64,000 nt of DNA from Corynebacterium sp. NML98-0116 (lineage in GTDB: Bacteria > Actinomycetota > Actinomycetes > Mycobacteriales > Mycobacteriaceae). The notes beneath the pieces were generated by a model. It was not told the DNA's origin. It made no database searches and saw only the letters and a program-made list of their open reading frames with translations. The stretch covers positions 419,406 to 483,405 of the forward strand of contig NZ_CP017639.1 of NCBI RefSeq assembly GCF_001767255.1, written 5' to 3'. This document shows positions 53,964 to 61,442 of the stretch, one piece after another. Positions within the stretch are counted from its first letter, which is position 1; each line of letters begins with the position of its first letter. Made by a program: the position numbers and the translations under genes.

Positions 53964-55033
53964 CCCACCACAACACCCCAGCTGACTCGGGCGTGTCCTA
54001 CGAGGCCGCAGGTGTCTCCATCGAAGCCGGCGACAAGGCCGTAGAGTTGCTCGCGCCTCTTGCCAAGCGTGCCTCCCGCCCAGAGGTCCAGGGTGGCATC
54101 GGCGGCTTCGCCGGCCTGTTCGCCTTGGGCAAGTACAAGGAGCCGCTGCTCGCGGCCGGATCCGACGGCGTCGGCACCAAGCTGGCCGTCGCTCAGGCGA
54201 TGGACAAGCACGACACCATCGGCATCGACCTGGTCGCCATGTGCGTCGACGACCTCGTCGTCTGCGGTGCCGAACCACTCTTCCTGCAGGACTACATCGC
54301 AATCGGCAAGGTCATTCCCGAGAAGGTCGCTGACATCGTTTCCGGCATCGCCGAGGGCTGCGTCCAGGCAGGCTGCGCCCTGCTCGGTGGCGAGACCGCG
54401 GAGCACCCAGGCGTCATGGACGTCAACGACTACGACGTCTCCGCCACCGCAATCGGCGTCGTCGAAGCTTCCGAGCTCCTCGGCCCAGACAAGGTCCGCG
54501 AGGGCGACACCATCATCGCGATGGCGTCCTCCGGCCTGCACTCCAACGGCTACTCACTCGCACGCTACGTGCTGCTCGAGCGCGCCGGCCTGCCTCTCGA
54601 CGGCCACGTCGACGCCCTCGGCCGCACCCTCGGCGAGGAGCTCTTGGAACCAACCAAGATCTACGCCCTTGACTGCCTGGCGCTTGCCAAGGAGTGCGAC
54701 GTGCGTACGTTCTGCCACGTCACCGGAGGTGGCCTGGCCGGCAACATGGAGCGCATCATCCCTGAAGGCCTGGTCGCAGACATGGACCGCTCCACCTGGA
54801 CCCCCGGTCCGATCTTCCAGACCATCCAATCCGTCGGCGACGTCCCCGTCGAGGAGATGGAGAAGACCTTCAACATGGGTATCGGCATGGTGGCCGTCGT
54901 GGCACCAGAAGCGCGTGACCAGGCGTTGGCGCTGCTGAAGGACCGCGGCATCGACAGCTGGGTCCTCGGCGAGGTCCGCACGGCCGAGGCCGGGGAGGAT
55001 GCCCGCGCGGTACTTCGGGGCCAGCATTCTTAG
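53960..55033 (+). CDS. purM: Phosphoribosylformylglycinamidine cyclo-ligase
   Basis: A 357-residue AIR synthetase. It has VSYEAAGVSIEAGDKAVE, GSDGVGTKLAVA, ALLGGETAEHPGVM, SSGLHSNGYSLAR and CHVTGGGLAGNMERI. The start overlaps purF. Length is normal. The repeat element and a bidirectional terminator follow. Confidence 0.96.
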   Translation: MTHHNTPADSGVSYEAAGVSIEAGDKAVELLAPLAKRASRPEVQGGIGGFAGLFALGKYKEPLLAAGSDGVGTKLAVAQAMDKHDTIGIDLVAMCVDDLVVCGAEPLFLQDYIAIGKVIPEKVADIVSGIAEGCVQAGCALLGGETAEHPGVMDVNDYDVSATAIGVVEASELLGPDKVREGDTIIAMASSGLHSNGYSLARYVLLERAGLPLDGHVDALGRTLGEELLEPTKIYALDCLALAKECDVRTFCHVTGGGLAGNMERIIPEGLVADMDRSTWTPGPIFQTIQSVGDVPVEEMEKTFNMGIGMVAVVAPEARDQALALLKDRGIDSWVLGEVRTAEAGEDARAVLRGQHS

Positions 55034-55104
55034 GAATCACGCACCACATTCCGCAATTTCAATCACCGGACTTCACAAAAGCCCAGGTCGCTGATTGGCT
55101 GTGT
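55034..55104. other. Spacer between purM and repeat copy B
   Basis: This spacer opens the 377-bp gap between purM and DUF3073. No gene is seen. It holds ACCACATTCC (55043-55052), the reverse complement of GGAATGTGGT at 55106-55115, so it may be an outer arm of the repeat element. Confidence 0.35.
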
Positions 55105-55316
55105 AGGAATGTGGTGTCTCCTTAGTGGCCTCAGTGCCAAAGGACGCACCCAGTTTTATCTAGCCCTTTTGTGACCTGTGGATATGTAAGTGGCCTGTTT
55201 TGGAATTGCGTCCTTTGGCACTCGTGCTCCCGTGCGTGCACCAAATTCTCTCCCGCCCGACCAGCGACCAGGGAAAACGCCAGGCCTCTACCTAAAACCA
55301 AGGAATTTGGTGTCTC
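55105..55316. repeat. Intergenic inverted-repeat element (copy B, best preserved)
   Basis: AGTGCCAAAGGACGCA (55133-55148) and TGCGTCCTTTGGCACT (55207-55222) are a perfect 16-bp inverted repeat. CACCAAATTC (55239-55248) and GAATTTGGTG (55303-55312) form a second pair around a CAGCGACC-GGGAAAACGC core. AGGAATGTGGTGTCTCC (55105-55121) resembles AGGAATTTGGTGTCTCC (55301-55317). The order of parts matches copy A. Confidence 0.8.
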
Positions 55317-55351
55317 CTTGGTGCCAGCAGCCTCTGAACGAGTGTTAAGGC

Positions 55352-55396
55352 ACCAAAAGAACACCCGCTGCCCGGATGGGCAGCGGGTGTTCTTTG
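55352..55396. terminator. Bidirectional terminator between purM and DUF3073
   Basis: AAAGAACACCCGCTGCCC (55356-55373) and GGGCAGCGGGTGTTCTTT (55378-55395) form a perfect 18-bp stem with a GGAT loop. T or A runs at both ends let it work for purM and for the convergent DUF3073 gene. Confidence 0.92.
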
Positions 55397-55410
55397 TAAG
55401 CGTTGGACGT

Positions 55411-55617
55411 TTAGCGGTCTGAGGTGCCGTACGCATCCCAGTCGGCGTAATCGGCGTACTGGTCATCTACCTCGTAGTCGTCGTCCTCTTCCCAGCTCTT
55501 CTTCGGAGCTTTGCCTGCGAGCTCGCGTTGGAGCGACTCGAGGTCCATTTCAGGAGAGTTGTACTTGAGTTGGCGAGCAACCTTGGTCTGCTTTGCTTTG
55601 GCGCGTCCGCGACCCAT
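55411..55617 (-). CDS. DUF3073 family protein
   Basis: A 68-residue protein opening MGRGRAKAKQTKVARQLKYN, with SPEMDLESLQREL and a very acidic tail (EEDDDYEVDDQYADYADWD). This is the DUF3073 pattern of actinobacteria. The basic start and acidic end suggest an RNA- or ribosome-associated small protein, but no function is known. AAGGGGG lies 8 nt before the ATG. The 5' leader contains a GGCCGCTCCC/GGGAGCCGCC hairpin. Confidence 0.9.
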   Translation of the reverse strand: MGRGRAKAKQTKVARQLKYNSPEMDLESLQRELAGKAPKKSWEEDDDYEVDDQYADYADWDAYGTSDR

Positions 55618-55693
55618 TGCGTGACCCCCTTGAGGTGGTTCTTCTGGGCGGCTCCCGGGCAGGGAGCGGCCTCATGCTTTTCGATTCGTTAAT

Positions 55694-55712
55694 TGTCCTG
55701 TAGGACATAATA
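55694..55712 (-). promoter_or_regulatory. Promoter of DUF3073 with inverted repeat at the start site
   Basis: On the minus strand TATTAT (55712-55707) is a good -10 box. The inverted repeat TGTCCT-AC-AGGACA (55707-55694) follows at once and would cover the transcription start. A repressor site is possible; no known motif fits. Confidence 0.4.
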
Positions 55713-55725
55713 GCGCGAACGTTCC

Positions 55726-55791
55726 AAAAATTCCCCTCCACGGGGTGACCTGTGTGTTTGCCCAGCGGGCCCCGGCAAGAGCCCACACAGG
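55726..55791 (-). terminator. Probable terminator structures after ygfZ
   Basis: Reading the minus strand, a long hairpin (55791-55749, CCTGTGTG against CACACAGG with inner TGCC/GGCA) comes first. A short CCCC-GTGGA-GGGG stem followed by AATTTTT (55745-55726) comes next. The second has terminator form. Confidence 0.55.
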
Positions 55792-55805
55792 GGCCAGTCT
55801 GAGAT

Positions 55806-56900
55806 CTAGTTGCCGCGCAACCGTTGTTGGGCCTTGCGCCCGGCTTTCTCGCCCTCATCGGTGGGAAGAGAATCAGGGTCGATGCGAGCGGAAACGCCAT
55901 CGATGTCAAGGTCGACGTCAGTGCCGGCGTTGAGTGCGGACCGTTTCAGGCGGGCCAGTGCGATGGGGCCGTAGTCGGCGTCGTGGACGACGGTGCCGAG
56001 TGTGCCAACCGCGCGCCCGCCCGCCCGGATGGTTGCACCGATCTCTGGCTCGGTGGGTGCGGAGCCGTCGAGCTGCAGCATGACCATCAGGCGGGGGGAG
56101 CGGCCAATGTTTTCCACGCGCGCGACGGTTTCTTGCCCGCGGTAGCAGCCCTTCTCCAGGTGGACTGCGGCGATGCGGTCGCCGCGGTTGATCAGGCGCG
56201 GGGCTTCGTGCGGGATGGTTTTTTCGTCGCAGTCGGCGCCGAGTTCGGGCTCGCCGGCCCGCACGCGCTCGGCGGTGAACGCCATCAGCCCGCCGAGCAC
56301 GCCGCCGCGTTCCACCAGCGCATCGACGACCTCTTCGAGCCGGTCGCGTTCGACCGCGATGTCGAAGCGCGCGTGCGCGGTCCACGGGGACACCCGCCGG
56401 GAAAACGCCACGCCGTCCACCGCCGCGAGGGCTTCCGTGGCGTCGGCTGGGCCGATGAGCGTGAGGATCGCCAGGTCGGTGTCGGTGATGGTGACGTCGG
56501 ACCAGAACACCATTTTGCGCAGGAACGCGGTGAAGGTTTCGTATTGCGCGGCTGGCAGGTCGAGGTAGAACGTGGTGCCGTCGTAGAAGACGTCGGCGTG
56601 GTGGAGGATCCTGCCCTGCGCGTCGAGGTCGAGGGCGGAGGCTGCGAAGCCGGAGGGGGCGTCGTCAAGCTTTTGTGAGAGGAGGTTGTTTAAGAACTCT
56701 GGTGCGTCGGGCCCCGCGACCGCGATGATGCGGCGCTGCGAGCGGTCGATGATGACGGGCTGGGTGTCCATGGCGCGTTGTTCGCCGAGCGGCTCCCCGT
56801 AGTGCCAGGCGACCCCCTTCGCGTCGAGCGGCGTCGTGCCCGCAAACTCTGCGGCGCCAGGGCGTTGCAAAAGTGGAGAAGAGTTCAACACATCCACCAT
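55806..56900 (-). CDS. ygfZ: Folate-binding protein YgfZ/GcvT family
   Basis: A 364-residue protein of the aminomethyltransferase fold. The diagnostic KGCYRGQE lies near residue 265, and NLLSQKLDD in the N-terminal part. YgfZ uses tetrahydrofolate to support iron-sulphur cluster assembly or repair. It lacks evident catalytic features of GcvT itself. The ATG at 56900 follows a TAGTAT box. It is divergent from the aminodeoxychorismate lyase gene, which is also folate-related, with 22 bp between starts. Confidence 0.92.
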   Translation of the reverse strand: MVDVLNSSPLLQRPGAAEFAGTTPLDAKGVAWHYGEPLGEQRAMDTQPVIIDRSQRRIIAVAGPDAPEFLNNLLSQKLDDAPSGFAASALDLDAQGRILHHADVFYDGTTFYLDLPAAQYETFTAFLRKMVFWSDVTITDTDLAILTLIGPADATEALAAVDGVAFSRRVSPWTAHARFDIAVERDRLEEVVDALVERGGVLGGLMAFTAERVRAGEPELGADCDEKTIPHEAPRLINRGDRIAAVHLEKGCYRGQETVARVENIGRSPRLMVMLQLDGSAPTEPEIGATIRAGGRAVGTLGTVVHDADYGPIALARLKRSALNAGTDVDLDIDGVSARIDPDSLPTDEGEKAGRKAQQRLRGN

Positions 56901-56909
56901 CGTAGCGGG

Positions 56910-56916
56910 ATACTAT
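56910..56916. promoter_or_regulatory. Shared symmetric -10 core (ATACTAT) between ygfZ and the lyase gene
   Basis: TACTAT on the plus strand (56911-56916) ends 6 nt before the ATG at 56923. TAGTAT on the minus strand (56915-56910) lies 9 nt before the ygfZ ATG. The same base pairs serve both directions. Confidence 0.5.
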
Positions 56917-56922
56917 GAACGC

Positions 56923-57846
56923 ATGGGTTCGTCGCACTTGTTACCAGCTCCAGTGATCTATCTTGTGGAACCGTTCGGCGGTTCTATTCGACGCCAAAAC
57001 GCCAGCATGCCGCACGTGTTTTGGGACGACGCCGCCGTCACGCGTGGCGACGGCATCTTCGAAACCATCCTGATCCGGAAGGGGGTGCCCGCCAACCTTG
57101 AGGCCCACATTGAGCGTTTCCGGCGAAGCGCCCGCACACTCGACCTGCCGGACCCGGGGGTGGACCACTGGGTGAAGGCGACGAATGAGGCGGTGGCCGA
57201 CTACGTGCGCGAGCGCGGCAGCGAGCCGGAGGAAGTGGACGCGCGCTGCGTGTGGACGATGACGCGTGGCCGCGAAACCACCGGCGTCCCCACGGCGTGG
57301 CTGACGGTGCGCCCCATCGACGAGACTGCCCTGAAGCAGCGCAAGAGCGGGGTATCGGTGATGACGACCTCGCGTGGCTACTCCCTGGACACCGGTGAGC
57401 ACGCAGTGCCGTGGATGCAGGTAGGCGCGAAGACCTTGAACTATGCGGCGAACATGGCTGCGCTGCGCTGGGCGAAGAGCCACGGGCACGACGACGTCAT
57501 CTACATCGACCCCACCACCGAGCGCGTGCTGGAGGGCGCGAACTCGACGGTGATCGTGGTGAAGAAGGGCGGGCGGATCCGCACGCCGAAGCCGGGGCCG
57601 GGCATCCTGCCGGGCACGACGCAGGCCGCGCTGTTCGAGTACGCATCCGCGCGCGGCTGGAAGTGCAAGCAGAAAGACATCTACCTGAATGAGCTGTTCA
57701 AGGCTGAGTCGGTGTGGTTGGTGAGCTCCACGCGGATGGCAACGAGGGTGAAGCGCCTGAATGACAAAAAGCTCCCGGCCCCCGAGAACGCTCGGGAGAT
57801 CCAGGAGCTAGTGCAGCAGGCGCTCGACGCGAGCATCGGCCTGTAA
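56923..57846 (+). CDS. pabC: Class IV PLP aminotransferase, probable aminodeoxychorismate lyase
   Basis: A 307-residue fold-type IV PLP enzyme. It has RGDGIFETILIRKGVPANLEAH, PLP lysine in VGAKTLNYAANM, VLEGANSTVIVV and a phosphate-loop GPGILPGTTQ. Relatives include 4-amino-4-deoxychorismate lyase (p-aminobenzoate for folate) and branched-chain or D-amino-acid aminotransferases. Pairing with ygfZ favours the folate enzyme. The start at 56923 is supported by a -10 box 6 nt upstream. Confidence 0.82.
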   Translation: MGSSHLLPAPVIYLVEPFGGSIRRQNASMPHVFWDDAAVTRGDGIFETILIRKGVPANLEAHIERFRRSARTLDLPDPGVDHWVKATNEAVADYVRERGSEPEEVDARCVWTMTRGRETTGVPTAWLTVRPIDETALKQRKSGVSVMTTSRGYSLDTGEHAVPWMQVGAKTLNYAANMAALRWAKSHGHDDVIYIDPTTERVLEGANSTVIVVKKGGRIRTPKPGPGILPGTTQAALFEYASARGWKCKQKDIYLNELFKAESVWLVSSTRMATRVKRLNDKKLPAPENAREIQELVQQALDASIGL

Positions 57847-57866
57847 AAGCCTGTAAACCCTAGTGC

Positions 57867-58490
57867 TTAGCCGGCGACGCGCTTGAGCTCGGCGGACATG
57901 TAGGGGACCATCTCGCCGTCGACGGCGCGCTCGTCAACCCAACCGAGGTTGTTGTTCGGCATCAGGCCGTAGACGCGCTTGCCCGGGCCGTGGTTCTCAG
58001 GGCCGGTTTCCGTCACGATGGTCGACGCGCTGGTCAGCTGCCATGCGCGCTCGTTGAGCAGCGTGCCGTACATGATCTCGGTGAGCCCGCGGGAATTGGT
58101 CAGGGTGACCTCGATTTCGTCCTTCAGGGAAATACGCCAGAAGCCGACCTCGCGCTGGTCAGCGCCGGTGGGCTTGCCGTCCTCGTCCAGGCGCCAGATG
58201 CGGGACTCGAAGCGGAGGTAATTCTCGCCGTCGTGGGAGATGACCAGCTGCTGGCCAAAGGCGTACTCGTCGCCGTTATCGTTGGCCTGGCCCTCGCCGT
58301 GCCACACGCCGACCAGCGGCAGAAGTGCTAAGAGGCCGTCGTGGAGGCTAGGGCCCTCGCGAAGGTTGGCCGTGTCCGCTGGCAGCGGCATCTCATCAAA
58401 CCCAAGCGCTGGGATATTGCGGTGCGCAGTCGCCTTCGACTGCTCCGCGGCGAGGTTGACTGCTTCGTTCCCGTTTAGTTTTTCACTCAT
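57867..58490 (-). CDS. Nitrobindin-like heme-binding beta-barrel protein (FABP-like, DUF1794)
   Basis: A 207-residue protein. After a ~60-residue N-terminal extension comes the barrel, opened by PLVGVWHGEGQ (the GxWxGxG motif). FWRISLKDEIEVTLTNSRGLTEIMYG and a C-terminal YMSAELKRV follow. Bacterial nitrobindins bind ferric heme and isomerise peroxynitrite. I could not confirm the axial histidine by eye. The start at 58490 (MSEKLNG) is the first ATG consistent with the family. Confidence 0.85.
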   Translation of the reverse strand: MSEKLNGNEAVNLAAEQSKATAHRNIPALGFDEMPLPADTANLREGPSLHDGLLALLPLVGVWHGEGQANDNGDEYAFGQQLVISHDGENYLRFESRIWRLDEDGKPTGADQREVGFWRISLKDEIEVTLTNSRGLTEIMYGTLLNERAWQLTSASTIVTETGPENHGPGKRVYGLMPNNNLGWVDERAVDGEMVPYMSAELKRVAG

Positions 58491-58510
58491 GCGTACCAGG
58501 CTACAACGTC

Positions 58511-59248
58511 CTACACCAGCGGCGCGAGGTCGCCGGCCTCCACGACGGTGTTGATGCGGTCGCGGGAAAACTCGATGGAGCCGCCGGAAAGTTGCACGTT
58601 GTCGGCCTGGCCGCCTAGCGGCAGGTCGCGGGTGTCCCTGTCCAGGGTGTACGCGTCGATGACGCGGTCGGTGAGGTCGGAGGGGACGTCGATAAGCTGG
58701 CTGGGCCGCATGCGGAACGTGGGGCCGTCGAGGCGCAGGGTGACCACGACTGTGGTGGGAATGTCCGTGCCGGGGACGGTGCCGGTCATGCGAGCTTCGC
58801 TCGCGGTGCCGCCGGAGGGCGAGATGTCGTAGGGATGCGCGATGTCGAGGTCGGTCATGCCGAGGAGCTGGCCGAACGCGACGCCGTCGAGGCGCACTGT
58901 GCGGCGTACAACGTCGGCCTGCGCGCCGGTGAGATCCGCGCGGCGCAGGCGTTGCCCGGCGCTCGCGGGCAGTTCCAGGTTGATCAGCTCCACCCCGGCG
59001 TTGCCCACGCCGACGCCCGCCACCGGCACGTCTACGGAGTGCAGGCTCACCCTTGACACAGCTCCGGTCACAGCAGCCAGCGCCACCGGGAACCCGGAGA
59101 TGTAGGCCTCGGGGGCGACTTCGAGCCCGTTGAGCTGCGCGGCCTGCCTCGACAGCGTGCGCTCCACGCCGGAGGCAAACAGGGTGTCGGCGGCGCCACC
59201 GACGCACAGCACCGCAACGAGCCCGAGGGCGATCGACCGTTTCTTCAC
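58511..59248 (-). CDS. DUF2993 (LmeA-like) exported lipid-binding protein
   Basis: A 245-residue protein. The start is set at GTG 59248 so that a basic n-region (MKKRSIALGL) precedes the signal peptide; an ATG at 59266 would add six residues. The rest has the two-fold beta-strand pattern of DUF2993: LEVAPEAYISGFPVALAAVTGAVSRVSL, and QLLGMTDLDIAHPYDISPSGG. Related LmeA in mycobacteria binds phosphatidylinositol mannosides and helps lipomannan elongation in the periplasm. A similar role here is inference. Confidence 0.8.
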   Translation of the reverse strand: MKKRSIALGLVAVLCVGGAADTLFASGVERTLSRQAAQLNGLEVAPEAYISGFPVALAAVTGAVSRVSLHSVDVPVAGVGVGNAGVELINLELPASAGQRLRRADLTGAQADVVRRTVRLDGVAFGQLLGMTDLDIAHPYDISPSGGTASEARMTGTVPGTDIPTTVVVTLRLDGPTFRMRPSQLIDVPSDLTDRVIDAYTLDRDTRDLPLGGQADNVQLSGGSIEFSRDRINTVVEAGDLAPLV

Positions 59249-59270
59249 GTCTCTAGTTGTACACACACGC

Positions 59271-59276
59271 TAGCCT
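59271..59276 (+). promoter_or_regulatory. -10 box (TAGCCT) for mshD
   Basis: TAGCCT ends 6 nt before the ATG at 59283. No Shine-Dalgarno sequence is present, so a leaderless mRNA is predicted. Confidence 0.5.
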
Positions 59277-59282
59277 TGGGGC

Positions 59283-60197
59283 ATGACGAACACTCGCTTT
59301 CACCCCCAACCGCTCACGCTGCCGGAACAGCCGGAGACGGCCAAACAGGTCGAGGCGATGCTGCAGCGCGTCGCGGACTACGACGGCATCGCCGCCTTTT
59401 CCGAGCAGTTCCTCAACGGGCTTCACGACGCCCGCCTGGGCCACAACCACCTGGTAGTCAGACAGGGCGACGACGTTGTAGGAGTAGTAGGGTTCGCCCC
59501 GGACGGTTCGGCGGAGCTCGCGGTGGATCCGCAGTCGCGAGGTCAGGGGATGGGCCGCAGCCTTGTCGACGCCGCCTTCGCCCACAACCCCGCCGCCGGC
59601 CTATGGGCCCACGGTAACCTGCCCGACGCCCACGAGGTTGCGCTGCTCCTCGGGCTCCGCCCGGTGCGCGAGCTGCTCGTGATGCGTCTGGACGAGGTGC
59701 GCGCTGAACCCGTGCAGCTGCCCGAGGGATACGAGGCGTTCAACCTCGTTGAGGCGAGCGCGAAGTGGGGCAGGGAGCCCGTCGAAAAGTCGTGGCTGGA
59801 AGCCAACAACCAGGCGTTTTCCTGGCACCCGGAGCAGGGTGGCTGGGATTTGGAGCGCCTCCACCGCGCGATGGAGGCCGACTGGTTTGACCCGGCGGGT
59901 GTGTGGTTCCTGTACCACGGCGAGGAACTCGCGGGCTTCCACTGGACGAAGCGCCACCCGGACGGCACCGGAGAGGTCTACGTTGTCGGCTTGGCGGACG
60001 CCTTCCGCGGCCACGGCCTTGGCGGCGTATTGATGGAACTGGGGCTGGTTCACCTCGCGGAGCAGGGAAGCCCGGCCGTGATCCTCTACGTTGAGGCGGA
60101 CAATGCCCCGGCCGTGAAGCGCTACGAGGAGCTTGGATTCCAGGTCGCGGAGCGCCACGTCGTATATAAAGCGGCGGGGGCAGCGGCGGGTGATTAA
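59283..60197 (+). CDS. mshD: Mycothiol synthase
   Basis: A 304-residue acetyltransferase with two GNAT domains. It transfers acetyl from acetyl-CoA to Cys-GlcN-Ins, the last step of mycothiol synthesis. The N-terminal domain has DPQSRGQGMGRSLV; the C-terminal, catalytic one has FRGHGLGGVLMELGLVHL and YVEADNAPAVKRYEELGF. The inter-domain NNQAFSWHPEQGGWD is specific for MshD. Mycothiol is the main thiol of actinobacteria. Confidence 0.95.
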   Translation: MTNTRFHPQPLTLPEQPETAKQVEAMLQRVADYDGIAAFSEQFLNGLHDARLGHNHLVVRQGDDVVGVVGFAPDGSAELAVDPQSRGQGMGRSLVDAAFAHNPAAGLWAHGNLPDAHEVALLLGLRPVRELLVMRLDEVRAEPVQLPEGYEAFNLVEASAKWGREPVEKSWLEANNQAFSWHPEQGGWDLERLHRAMEADWFDPAGVWFLYHGEELAGFHWTKRHPDGTGEVYVVGLADAFRGHGLGGVLMELGLVHLAEQGSPAVILYVEADNAPAVKRYEELGFQVAERHVVYKAAGAAAGD

Positions 60198-60217
60198 ACC
60201 CAACCGTCACGCAACAT

Positions 60218-60290
60218 TCATGTGAAGTTCACGAATAGGGGCCTTTAGTGTTCACCATCACGCTTTAGCGTTACTCCTCGAACATTAAAG
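60218..60290 (+). promoter_or_regulatory. Probable Pho-regulated promoter region of pstSCAB
   Basis: GTGAAGTTCAC (60222-60232) is a perfect 5-1-5 palindrome. GTTCAC recurs at 60249-60254. CTTTAGTGTTCAC (60243-60255) and CTTTAGCGTTAC (60263-60274) are imperfect direct repeats 20 bp apart. Repeated GTTCAC-like units resemble actinobacterial Pho boxes. The PhoR/PhoS genes are in this window. Confidence 0.5.
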
Positions 60291-60318
60291 GTCACTATTT
60301 CTTGGAAAGGTATTCCAC

Positions 60319-61440
60319 GTGAATTTCAAAAATCAGCGTTCTGCAGCAGTATTCGGTGCATTGGCGGTAGCGTCGGCCGCGTTGGTTGCGTGTGGCAACG
60401 GTGCAGACAATGCGGCGGACACCTCCGCAACGGATACCCCCGGTTCCGATGCTGCAGTCGCAGGGGAGTACGAACTTTCCGGCGAAACTGGGCAGCTGTT
60501 GGCGGAGGGCGCGTCTTCGCAGCAGAACGCGATGGACTACTTCCGTACCGTGTACGAGGCAGACGTTCCGGGGGCAACGCTTGCGTACAACCCGACCGGC
60601 TCCGGCGCTGGCGTGAAGCAGTTCCTGGATAACCAGGTGGTCTTCGCAGGCTCCGACTCGCCACTGAAGGAAGAGGAAGTCGCAAAGGCTGCGGAGCGCT
60701 GCGGTGGCAACGAGGCGTGGCACCTGCCGTTCGTGATTGGCCCTGTCGCGGTTGCATACAACCTGGAGGGCGTCGACGAGCTGACGCTGAGCGTCGACAA
60801 CATCGTGGAGATCTTCCAGGGCGTCATCAAGAACTGGAATGACCCGAAGATTGCGGAGTCCAACCCGGGCGTGGAGTTGCCGGACCAGAAGATCAACGTC
60901 GTTTACCGCGCGGACGAGTCGGGTACCTCGGATAACTTCCAAAAGTTCCTGATTGCGGCGTCGGATGGCAAGTGGGAGTCGAAGGGCAAGGCGTTCCCGA
61001 CGGAGGTCGGCTCCGGTGCGAATGGCTCCACCGGTGTCGCTGACCAGGTGGCAAACACCCCAGGCGCGATCACCTACGTTGAGGCGGGCTTCGCAGACAA
61101 GATTGCGAAGGTTGACTTCGGCAACGGCCCGGTTGAGCTGAACTCCACCACCGTGGGCAACGCGCTGGCACACATGAAGTTCTCCACGGAGGGCCACAAC
61201 ATGGTGGTGGACTCGGAAGCGCTGTTCGCGTCGAAGGATGCGGATTCCTACCCGCTGATCCTGACCACCTACGAAATTGTGTGCTCGGCTGGCTACGATG
61301 CCGCAACCGCTGGCATGGTGCGTGACTTCCTGAACGTGGCGCTGGACTCGCAGGACAGCGAGCTGGAGTCCGAGGGCTTCATCCCGGTGTCGGGCGCGCA
61401 CGCTGAGCGTCTCCGCGAGGCCATCAACGCGATTCAGTAA
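60319..61440 (+). CDS. pstS: Phosphate ABC transporter substrate-binding lipoprotein PstS
   Basis: A 373-residue binding protein with a GTG start; GGAAAGG lies 8 nt upstream. It has a lipoprotein signal (lipobox LVAC). Phosphate-binding loops are visible as EGASSQQNAM, YNPTGSGAGVKQF, FAGSDSPL and VYRADESGTSDNF. It captures phosphate outside the membrane and hands it to PstCA. It is first of pstSCAB. Confidence 0.96.
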   Translation: MNFKNQRSAAVFGALAVASAALVACGNGADNAADTSATDTPGSDAAVAGEYELSGETGQLLAEGASSQQNAMDYFRTVYEADVPGATLAYNPTGSGAGVKQFLDNQVVFAGSDSPLKEEEVAKAAERCGGNEAWHLPFVIGPVAVAYNLEGVDELTLSVDNIVEIFQGVIKNWNDPKIAESNPGVELPDQKINVVYRADESGTSDNFQKFLIAASDGKWESKGKAFPTEVGSGANGSTGVADQVANTPGAITYVEAGFADKIAKVDFGNGPVELNSTTVGNALAHMKFSTEGHNMVVDSEALFASKDADSYPLILTTYEIVCSAGYDAATAGMVRDFLNVALDSQDSELESEGFIPVSGAHAERLREAINAIQ

Positions 61441-61442
61441 CA

